Assembly (NCBI GenBank): GCA_025093985.1
Contig: JACAAK010000008.1
Span: 496,001-560,000 of the forward strand
Length of the DNA: 64,000 nt
Direction: 5' to 3'
Source of the DNA: Calvatia gigantea
Taxonomy: Eukaryota > Basidiomycota > Agaricomycetes > Agaricales > Lycoperdaceae
In this document: piece after piece, positions 55,262 through 64,000 of the stretch
Layout of the letters: each line of letters starts with the position of its first letter
Position numbering within the stretch: the first letter of the stretch is position 1
Program-made: the position numbers and the translations under genes
Notes under the pieces: model-generated
What the model was told of the DNA's origin: nothing
What the model saw: only the letters and a program-made list of their open reading frames with translations
Databases searched by the model: none

Positions 55262-57570
55262 ATGCCGATCATCCCCGATGGTGCTCACAACTTCGTGATT
55301 AAGGATAGCCCTTTGACCGAGATAACCATTAATTCAACTGGACCAACTGGTAAGCTCGACCCAACCTGGTGGGCGAGAAGTGGAAAGTTTATTACCACAC
55401 GAACTAGGTATCGATATCCTGTTCGGAGCCTCAATCCCCGAGGCTGCCCATGATTCATCTGCTCGCGATCCCCCTCCCCGATGTTTTCCTGGGACTCGCG
55501 AGCAATATATCGAAGACATCATTCACTGGGCTCATCCTGCTGTTGGCGACGCTCCCCTGCCTACCTATTGGATGAAAGGGCTAGCTGGAGTGGGAAAATC
55601 CGCCGTCGCTCAGACTTGTGTGGAAAAGCTGAAGCGGCTGAGGAAACTGGGGGCCGCATTCTTTTTCTCGATCGGCAGGCAATCAAAAAACAACAATAAT
55701 TTAACGAAGAGAGGTGGACAGTACAGGTTCTTCATATCCCTCGCCTACCAACTCTCCACCATCTATCCCGATTATCGTAACATACTTGATGCGAAGATCT
55801 GTCGTGACAAAAGTCTTGTTGACAAAACCCTGGGAGCACAGTTTTGGGATTTGATCGTTGAGCCGCTGCAGGAATTGGAGGAATCTGGCAAAGGGGTTAG
55901 AAAGAGGATCCCAGTGTTTGTTGACGGCCTCGACGAGTGTGAGAGTCGAGAAGCACAGCGCGAGATTATTGAGATCGTGGCTGCCGCAGCCCTTGATGGT
56001 GTCGCTCCACTGTGTTGGGCATTCCTCAGCCGCCCCGAGCCGCACATCGAGGCTGCGTTCTCCAAGGCTGAAATATCCCTGCTTTGCCAGAAGGTCGCAT
56101 TACCAATCTCGCGCGATGCTGATGGAGACATCGAGCTTTATCTCCGCGTTGGCTTCGGGGATATTCTTCGGCGCCTCAATATTACCACAGAATCTCCTTG
56201 GCCATCTGATGCTGACATGAAGTTGCTCGTGAATGCCGCGGCAGGATTATTCACCTATGCTGCAACAGTCCTTCGTTTCGTCGGTCAGCCGGATTCACTC
56301 GACCCCGAAACGTTATTACGCGCGATCCTCGCTGTCGTTTCAAGCGTCAGTCGGCGTGGCGCTATCCCGAAATTTCCTTTCGCGGAGCTAGACGCCTTTT
56401 ACATGTTGATCTTGGAACGCATTCCTGATAAGATGTTTCCCTCCATCCACTTGGTCCTCGCTATTTTGTCCCACCAAAAAACTCGCGGCGCACTATACCT
56501 TGCCAATATGATAGAGCTATCGAAATTTCAACTGGAGGCTATTTGTAATCGAATGGCTGCTGTGATTTGCTTTCAGCCCCAAGACAAAACCCTCGAACTT
56601 GATCCTGCAATCGACACTAGTCGTTCATTCACGGAAATTAAAAATGTTATTCCGGGGGAGATATATGGCGATGTCTCTCACTTAGTTGGTGGATCCATTT
56701 CATTCTATCATAAATCATTCTGGGATTTCCTCCGTGATCCGGGCCGATCAGGGCGGTATTGTATTAATTCCGACTCGATGGTCAAAACCCTTCTGCACTA
56801 TAAGCTCAAGTACCGACGTGACTATGAGCAAGGGTACCGTTGGGAAGGCACCGGTGCGTTATTTCGTCCCGATGTTCGTCGCTCTCCCAATACCTACACC
56901 CCTAGAATTGGTCCGAGTACACGGCATGCCCAATTCCACATCTCGTTTTTCCTATCCTTACCAAAACGAGCTAACCAACTCCCTCCTTGATGCGCTGATA
57001 TACAGCAGCGCTGATGGCGCCGAGCTTGATTTTCGAACCGATATCGACCATCGCAAATTCTTATACGCTGGAACATGCCTAGCTAAAGCCCGAATCGACG
57101 GAGAGTTGGTTGTTAAACCTGATTTCTTATACCAAGGCTGCGGAGCCAGCAATTGGACTCACGGCAGGACTTCACTTGGCTGGTTTCTGCCCGGTGAGTT
57201 TCAGAAATTTGATATCAGGGCATTCAAGAAGGTGGGATTGTACCTTACAACACGCAGAGCGAGTGGGCTAATAAGTTTGAAGAGGGTCGCTGAACGAGTA
57301 GAAGCAGGTGTCATCCAACCCTATTGTCCTGCCACCTCCGAATTCGATCCTCTTAACTTCGAAAAGGGGATTTGGGTCGATTCAGGATTATACCTTGTGG
57401 GGCATGGCTCTAACTCGATCATCTGGTATTGGGTGATCGATTACCAGTCGAAATCTTTCAGGGAATTCAAGACCATGGATCTCGCCGAAGGGGTACACTT
57501 ATATCGTGTGGAGGACTTTACAAACCTCCACAACGGTGGGGGAAAAGTCAATTCAGAAGAATGGTTGTAA
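55262..57570 (+). CDS. NACHT-domain NTPase (NLR-like), copy 3, intact
   Basis: Exons 55262-55349, 55408-56853 and 56906-57570; about 732 aa without stops. Intron positions and phases equal those of copies 1 and 2. N-terminal MPIIPDGAHNFVIKDSPLTE, linker IDILFGASIPEAAHD, Walker A GLAGVGKS (about residue 87), Walker B IPVFVDGLDECE (about 197), SRPEPHIEAAF, then a helical region with SFYHKSFWDFLRDPGRSG, common at the end of basidiomycete NACHT modules. In place of WD40, ankyrin or TPR repeats the C-terminus carries a single conserved domain (SYPYQNELTNSLLDALIYS, LYLVGHGSNSIIWYWVIDY, FREFKTMDLAEG). Likely an immune-type or incompatibility-type switch; the trigger is unknown. Confidence 0.85.
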
Positions 57571-58554
57571 ACAGGCGGAACACATGAAGGTTCCCTGAGT
57601 GGCAGATGCTCGTCCTCGTTTCCCCTTGAATTTGGGCCTACTCCATTATTTTATGTTCCTTGTGGTGGGAGGGTAATATAAGAGTGTGGGTGAGGAAGGC
57701 GAACCTGGTTATTTGGTGTTTGGACTCCATATTCGGCATTGCGTTTAGCGACTGTTGTCAAGCGACGGAGGTCTGGCAGGGTGCTAAAGGTAGCGTCGGT
57801 TCATCGCCAGATCACAGACATTTGAATGGGACTCTCCAGGGGATCGAAAACGGGTAGGTCGACTTTCGTAGACGTCGTGTTTGGTCAAAAGTATACAAAC
57901 AAACACTATCTCGTACTGCCTTTCCTTATGGTCGCAGCCGACGTCCCTCGTAGACACTGTCACCCCCGCGGGGGATCGTCTTTCGTTCGAGAGAAGTTAT
58001 GGCTGATGTGATCATCCGAACCGAGAGTTTATCCGGACCGCGGATAGTCGATGGCACACCTCTGGGGGCCTGGCTCAAAGGGGGGTGAAATCGGTTTCGG
58101 CTTACAGCGCTCGCACGTTATATCAATGCGAATTTGAGGACATGAAACGTTTTCTTGTTTCTCTACTTCCATGGATGTTCCATCATCACGGCCATTCAAA
58201 TTCCAAATGTTGACCCTTGGGTGGTAATCAGTCATAAAGTCTTTTTTGGTCCAGGATTCTCACTATTTACCAACAAACTGGAACCCCGCCAAGAAATTTA
58301 GTGCCCAATGAGCGTTTCCTCTAATAGAACCCCCAATTTGAGCGCCAATCATATTTCGGAATTGCGTTTGTCAACGCCGTTCAGCTGCTGTTTGAATATC
58401 TTTACCCGCTGATCATCATCGCATTTTTTGCCTTGGCGGAAATCGCTTCAAGGAGTACAGGCGTTCGAAATCAAGGATATAAGTCAGGTGGTCCATTCAC
58501 CCCCTTCATGCCCCAGAGGTTCCAGAATAGGCGGTCGTTCCTCGTAACCAGGAC
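57571..58554. other. Intergenic, repeat-bearing
   Basis: 58060-58360 is a diverged copy of 54220-54500 (GCTCGCACGT, GACATGAAACG..TTGTTTCTCT, CGGCCATTCAAATTCC), in the same orientation on the other side of NACHT copy 3. No gene seen. Confidence 0.5.
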
Positions 58555-59900
58555 ATGGACGATATATCCCTCCCCTACCCTAATCCTCTAAGTGGTCACG
58601 ATGCAGAGTATTACGGTGGCACAGTGCCTCCTTTTCAATCGTTCCCTCCCAAAAATCCGTACTACACTCGCCCGTATGATTACTTATACAGTCGCCTCAC
58701 GGTTGATGCCGCAACAAATCTCCGTCGCTTTCAATCAGGAGGACGGCGTAGCACCGATTCCACACCTTCACGCTTACGCCCTCCCTATTCCTCCCATTCC
58801 CATCCTAGATCTCGCAGCCCTCACCCACAATATTCATACAGTAGGCCAACAGATATCCCACGATCACCTTCTCCTCGTCCAAGGAACATTTCTCCATCCC
58901 CAGTACCTCAGCCCAACCCTTATCGTCCCATCATTCCCAATCCAACGACCTCCGCGTACCCCCACATGAACGTCACGTATAACTCACCCTATGCACCCCC
59001 CGTTTTTTCTCAACTGCCAAAAGGCTATGAAGTACCTACGTTTGCCCCTGATCCACGGATTATCCCCGAACCCGAACTGGAGCCTCTCAGAAATCCACCG
59101 CTAGAATAAATATGAGCACCATGATTAACACGTTACCCGCGATATCTATTTTCTTTTTCTTCTCCGTCTCCCGGCCTTCTATTTCTCTAGAGTTGATCGG
59201 ATATTCAAGGATGCCGAATTGGCTGGAGGACAGATCGAAAAAATGGCACTGAAAGTGACTGCAGAAAACAAAGAAAGGTTTCGATCCAACTTATTAGACA
59301 CGGGGCCTTACTACCGCAGTCCGGATGTCCCAGACCCGCACCCGGCATACAAGGCACTCAAGCTTAGCTGGGAGTCTTTTATCGATACCCTCGTTAAAGA
59401 ATGGGAGACTCTCAACATCGTTTCTGTACTGCTTTTGGCGTGGGTTCTAATGTTCAGCTGCACGTTCATCGATGTTCTTATATTTGGTTGATAGGGCAAT
59501 AACGACAGTTTTTCAGATTCATGGTGCGGGTGACGATCCCGTAACAGGATACCTCGCGTTTTGGTCCCTCGTTTGCGCCCTTGTAAGCCTTCTATATGGT
59601 TGTATTTTCATCGTTCGGTTTGGTACCATACATAAAACGTACAAAGCGACTGGGTGGGCTTTGGTAAGCTCAGGGATCTATGTTTTCTACAGTGCCTTAA
59701 TCCCGGGTAGGAGGCAAAGAATTCGCAAAGTGTTATGTAAAATGGCTGGGTAATGCTAGCAATGCCAGTTGTCTGGCTGGCTTCTCATCTTATACGAGTT
59801 CGCTCCAAGCAAACAATCCTTCAGGTCAATTCTTACTTTTTTGGGTTGTATGATGTCTTTTATGTGGCGAGCACCTGCCAATCTCCCAGATGACTTCGTC
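58555..59900 (+). pseudogene. Basidiomycete multi-pass membrane protein gene, apparently disrupted
   Basis: The N-terminal exon (from ATG 58555) is Pro/Ser/Tyr-rich and ends at 59109 unless spliced. 59191-59439 reads DRIFKDAELAGGQIEKMALK and KEWETLNIVSVLLLA; after intron 59440-59494 comes AITTVFQIHGAGDDPVTGYL and LAFWSLVCALVSLLYGCIF; a third exon starts at about 59711 (EAKNSQSVM). This TM1-TM2 pattern (LNIVSVLLL..FQI) is familiar from an uncharacterised agaricomycete family. In-frame TAA at 59738 and loss of frame before MMSFMWRAP break it, and the expected final TM plus TFRRY segment is missing downstream but found on the other strand. Confidence 0.5.
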
Positions 59901-60039
59901 TTCGCGGTACCTCCCTCAACCGAACTTGGTTTCCGCATTTTCTCCCTCGTCCTTCGCTTGTGTCACCATAAACGAGGGATTGACCTTGATCACCAGACAA
60001 ATTCCGCCTATCATCTAGGATGTTAGGGTTTGACGATCC

Positions 60040-60463
60040 GAGGTATGGAGCCTCGGTGTGCGAGACAGCCTGCCCTTGTCTGTCACCTGGAGGGGTTCGG
60101 GGGCGGGAATGGGAGAATTTTTCATTTGATCCGAGACGAGGTGCCGAGCAACGACTGTATATCGGATACGGCTGTGGGTAGTAGCGGGACGGTGCCGGGG
60201 GTGGTGGGGTTACCAGGCCAGGTGGCCAATATAACCATGACCCTGCGGGGGGTGGGATAAATTGGGGTTGAGGTTCTGGATATGACACCTTCAAGTAACT
60301 TTCTACGCGAAGCTTCCAGGCTTCATCCATTTTCATGCAGTAGCGACGGAAAGTGTCGAGTATGAGAACACCGTAGCCGGCACCAACTCCCAGAACAGCG
60401 CAGATGAAAGCGTTCGACGTCGCGCCATCAGCAAAAGAGCTGACCATCTTCAAGTTACACTAG
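60040..60463 (-). pseudogene. C-terminal part of the same membrane-protein family, on the opposite strand
   Basis: After a good acceptor (CTTTCCTAG) at about 60463 the minus strand reads SSFADGATSNAFICAVLGVG, GYGVLILDTFRRYCMKMDEAW and KLRVESYLKVSYPEPQPQFI, then a Pro/Tyr-rich tail. A last TM helix followed by TFRRY..MD..W..RV is what the gene at 58555-59900 lacks at its end. No matching N-terminal exons are visible upstream on the minus strand. An inverted 3' portion of the neighbour is the simplest reading; a fragment of a second gene copy is the alternative. Confidence 0.45.
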
Positions 60464-62231
60464 GAAAGTCTCTCATGCTCAACAAATTTCGCCTGGTACA
60501 TCTTTGCCCGTGACAAAATCCTCAAAGGACGTCCAGCTATCTCAGTGTACAAGATTGAAGGTTGGTTGCCAGATTCGCCTATCGTTGGTTTCTGGAGGCT
60601 GATTTGGACTGAGTAGGCCTTGCAAAATCAGGGTTCCCGTCAAGCATCTCCAGAACGTCGTTCAACGAACCCAATGACGCTGAAGGGGGAACCCACTATG
60701 CCAGCTACAGAATCAACAACGGAACCAAGCCGTCGAGATATCCGGGAAGTTGACCACGGGAAAGCTTTTGGGGCAAAGATCGACACACGAGAAGAGGCAG
60801 AGGATGATTTGCAAGGAGAAATTACCTGACGAACAGGGGTACCTCTGTGGGTGCTTCAGCGTTTCAGCACTTGGAGTTCTTTATGCGGTCTTGGTCCCTT
60901 GAAATTTGGAAGATACTTGGACTGGATAAGCGAAATCCCCTCCTGCTTGCACTGTTCTATGACAGGAGGGTAGACATAAAAATAAAGAGTTGCAGTGACA
61001 TTTTAAATAAATTCATGTGGTCAGGAAAGAGACGAGGCAGAAATGGCGACTTCCGGGCTTGTGCTCCACCAAACTTTCAGTTCAGGTCGGTACCGACAAG
61101 CCTAACTATAACCATAGTTTACCAGGGAGGGTATCAAGGGGAAAGTTGCTTCGGATTCGACGAACTCGAGCCTTCGTTGCTAGTTGCCACGAACCCTCCA
61201 TAACCCCGCAGTGGCCGAGGTAGAATTTTGCGGGTGACAAGGACATAAGTTGCGTTCTACATATCCCAGACATGCGTTGCTGTCATTCTTTCTGAAGACG
61301 CTCTTGGCAGTGGAGGCAGTGACGAACCTATTACTGTGAGGATGGGCCTAGCTCGAACAGAGGGTGGTTCTTGGCCTTTCCCTTCTCACTCTATGCTGAC
61401 CACGGGTCGGTGTGGTGTTAGGGAGTTTGAATCCATTTCCCTCTTACAATATATGCGCACTACCTGTTTTTCCCTCATCAGTCCTTGTAGAGCCCGGATA
61501 TCCTAACCAGCTCGGATGTCGGGTCGTGTTTTTTTTTTACCCAGGATCCCCAGATCATAACAATTAAATGCCCACACCACCGTGCTTATTCCGCCAAGAC
61601 CCAAGAGGGAAGAGTCGGGGAAGAGCATGCTCATTGCTCATAAAATGTCAAAAGGAACACGAACTGCGAACCTGAATGCACGTGGTTTGTCAGGGCTAGT
61701 TGTCGTTTGAAGTTTGAACCATGATAACTCCGGTCTTTGTTCTTCAAACTCCTCTTACTCACGTATATCCTCTGTTGCCATTGGCTGTAGACGCTGTTAG
61801 CCGTAAGGAGGCTAACTCGGGTATTTGAGTCGTGTTCCGAGGCACAGCACTAATCGGCGGCGCCGAATTGTCAGTAAGTAAGTTGTCGCATTCGAGGTTT
61901 GTAACGTTGCTGATTTCCGTTGTCAGCTGAAGGTTGTCACAGGAACTTGGAGCCAATTTGACACTCGATTGTTCCGGCGAGGAGGCTGTACAGGTCGAAG
62001 GGTAACTTCGTCTGACAAAACACATCAACATCTGATGCATCCGACAACCCCGGCTTTAACACGCATCTGCCGCCCAACTGCCCAAATGCCAACAGGTGGG
62101 CGTCTCTGAAATATATAATCCACAGCCACGACAGGCGCCCATGGTGTTCCCCTCTTCATTGTTGTATTCCACCCACCACACTCGTTGTTCGGTCATCCTC
62201 AACCCCCCCCCCCCCCCCCCCGCCGACAAAC
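60464..62231. other. Long intergenic stretch with a poly-C run
   Basis: No supported gene. A plus-strand frame at 60847-61203 has no recognisable features. 62203-62221 is a run of 19 C shortly before the calpain ATG. Confidence 0.45.
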
Positions 62232-64000
62232 ATGACAACTACAAGAACACTGGAGACAGTCTCATTTGCGCAACAAAACCCTAGTTTGCTGGTTACCAAC
62301 GAACTAGAGAAGGCGATACAAGATTGTAAGCAGAAGGTTGCGAGGATCGCGAAGGATTGTAGAGCCAAGAATCGGAAGTTTAGGTGAGTTATTCTTCGCT
62401 TACTGAGCTGTCGGACGTCCAAGTTATAGTAGCTCACTGACTTTTTCGTAGGGATTTAGAATTTGACCTCGAGGGCGACAAGAATCGTTGTCTCTACGGC
62501 ATTGTCTCAAAGAAAGGAGATGGGTTTGACCCGGCAGATGTTCATCGCGTCACGCAGATTTTCGAGAAACCAGAATTTTTCGTGGGAGGCGAACCTGATT
62601 CAGGCGATGTTGTGCAGGGAGCATTGGGGAATTGTTGGTTCCTCTCGGCTTTGGCTACTGTGTCCAACGTACCCGAGCTTGTGAAGACATTTTGTGTCGA
62701 TGTAAGTAGATCCCGTGTATGTTGCGATGGGCAAAAATTAATGTATACAGAGAGATGAAGAAGTTGGAGTGTATGGTTTCATATTCTTTCGGGATAACGG
62801 CTGGGAGACTGTCGTAATCGATGAGTATGTTTTCTCTCTCGTCGTCCCCCGAGCGTTTCTCAACGGACCATACAGCCTGTTATTTACCCGCGTTCCGAAA
62901 TGGGAAGAGCTCACGAGGGCGGAGCAAGAACTCTACCACTTTGATAAAAACCGCTTCAACACCTCAGCACGCTTCGGCGGCAAGATGTTGTACTTCGCTA
63001 GTTCAGGATCGCTCGGTGAGACATGGGTACCCCTAATTGAGAAGGCCTATGCAAAATTACATGGAAATTATTCACATTTGAACGGCGGCTATACTTGTGA
63101 GGCCATTGAAGATTTGACTGGGTAAGATGTCCCATAATATCAAGCCGTTGACTCTACTCATACCATTTTGATAGTGGTGTCTCGAGCTTTTTGCAAACCA
63201 AGGTACGTGGGTCCGGTCTGACAACGGTGAGGGTTGGCTAACGTGCCACCCTTCTAATCCAGGACATCCTTAACACAGATAAGTTCTGGCACGAAGAACT
63301 CCTCAGAGCCAATAAGGACCGTCTGTTTGCTTGCTCCTTCAACGATCTGAACAACGCACGTAATGGCCTCGAGAATATCAGAGTACAAGGCCTTGTTGGG
63401 AGTCACGCGTACTCCGTCCTCCGAGCTGTAGAATGCAAGGGCAAGCGCTTCGTCGTGGTCCGTAATCCGTGGGGCAAGACTGAATGGACTGGGCCGTGGT
63501 CGGATGGCTCGAAAGAATGGACAAAGGAATGGCTGGGGGTCCTTGATCAAATTGGACATGTATTCGGCGATGATGGGCAGTTCGTGATGGAATGTAAGTT
63601 TTTGCCCTCAACCTCTGGACGTTTCACGCCGTAGTGAAGCTGACACTTCAAAGACAAGGACTGGTTGGACTGTTTCTCCCACATTGACCGGACGATCCTA
63701 TTCGATTCGACCTGGATCATGTCATCTCAATGGCTCCGTGTGCCCTGCAGACCGCTTCCCACAGCTTGGTCCTATGGTGATGTGTCATGTAAGCAATCAT
63801 CTTCTCCTGCTGCCCTGAAAGATTTTACTGATCTCGCAATCAAACACTCAGTCACATTCACACTCCCGGCCCCGACACTCGCAATCTTGGTCCTCTCCCG
63901 CTTAGATGAACGGTACTTCCGCGACATCTCAGCTCGGTCAGACTGGAATTTGAATTTTGCGCTTGTGAAAGAAGGTGAAACGGAGCCTCTTGCAGAATCG
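62232..64000 (+). CDS. Calpain-type cysteine protease (clan CA, family C2), 5' part
   Basis: Exons 62232-62383, 62452-62701, 62751-62824, 62876-63121, 63175-63202, 63263-63593, 63654-63788 and 63852-64000 (open at the window end). Domain PC1 holds the nucleophile in GALGNCWFLSAL (Cys codon 62633). PC2 holds His in GLVGSHAYSVL (codon 63404) and Asn in VVRNPWGKTEW (codon 63464), so the triad is complete. WVPLIEKAYAKLHG and EAIEDLTGG are standard calpain blocks. After the protease core a C2L-like beta region starts (ILFDSTWIMSSQW, FTFTLPAPTLAILVL). A cytosolic protease, calcium-dependent in animals; fungal relatives act in pH signalling (PalB type) or are uncharacterised. All frames are clean. 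Confidence 0.93.

Noticed and set aside
55380..55522. Early stop in NACHT copy 3 first frame
   Set aside because: Intron 55350-55407, identical in position to copies 1 and 2, removes it.
60847..61203. Plus-strand ORF of 118 codons
   Set aside because: No domain, no splice support and no codon pattern; likely chance.

Overview
The window looks like genomic DNA of a filamentous basidiomycete, probably an agaricomycete. The evidence is the 48-60 nt GT-AG introns in almost every host gene, the gene families present (Munc13-like, eIF2D, H2A.Z, calpain, F-box and NACHT proteins), and abundant LTR retrotransposons whose old copies have lost their CpG dinucleotides. No species assignment is attempted.

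Layout. 1-958 is the 3' end of a Munc13/MUN-domain gene. About 1.38-30.82 kb is one transposon nest. A TIR-bounded DNA element (TA target, ends at 1383 and 30821) was hit by gypsy/chromovirus X (2044-29570, minus strand, TSD ATCTC). X was hit twice: by a copia element (2568-9380, plus strand, TSD TTGAC) and by a second chromovirus Y (9750-24069, plus strand, TSD CAAGG). The gag gene of Y was hit by a third chromovirus Z (10576-18528, minus strand, TSD ATAGC). The pol gene of Z was hit by a Tc1-like DNA transposon (13391-14995, TA) with an intact transposase. After removing nested insertions, X, Y and Z are each about 6.35 kb and carry gag, pol (PR-RT-RH-IN-chromodomain) and an extra third ORF. 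That ORF is exactly 990 nt in all three copies and lies just behind an in-frame pol stop codon. It is the most interesting unexplained object in the window.

The right half is gene-bearing. It holds an F-box gene (30.9-32.9 kb) and a tandem duplication of about 4 kb carrying two decayed NACHT NTPase genes on the minus strand (33.9-36.2 and 39.4-41.6 kb). A DUF7598-like membrane protein gene (37.4-38.5 kb) sits between them. Then come eIF2D (42.9-45.5 kb), an aminoglycoside-phosphotransferase-like kinase (46.6-48.4 kb), a small hypothetical gene, histone H2A.Z (51.0-51.5 kb), a protein with an integrase-type zinc-binding domain (52.0-53.9 kb), an intact third NACHT paralogue (55.3-57.6 kb), a membrane-protein gene whose C-terminal part appears to lie inverted on the minus strand (58.6-60.5 kb), and the 5' part of a calpain-type protease (62.2 kb to the end).

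Two cross-cutting patterns matter. The retroelements decay almost only by transitions, mostly CG to TG or CA, as expected from cytosine methylation and deamination. Several conserved host genes (Munc13-like, eIF2D, kinase, NACHT) contain single-base frame breaks, many of them at short homopolymers. These are either real lesions or assembly errors and must be resolved before the genes are called dead or alive. All exon limits are my own reading of splice signals and reading frame.
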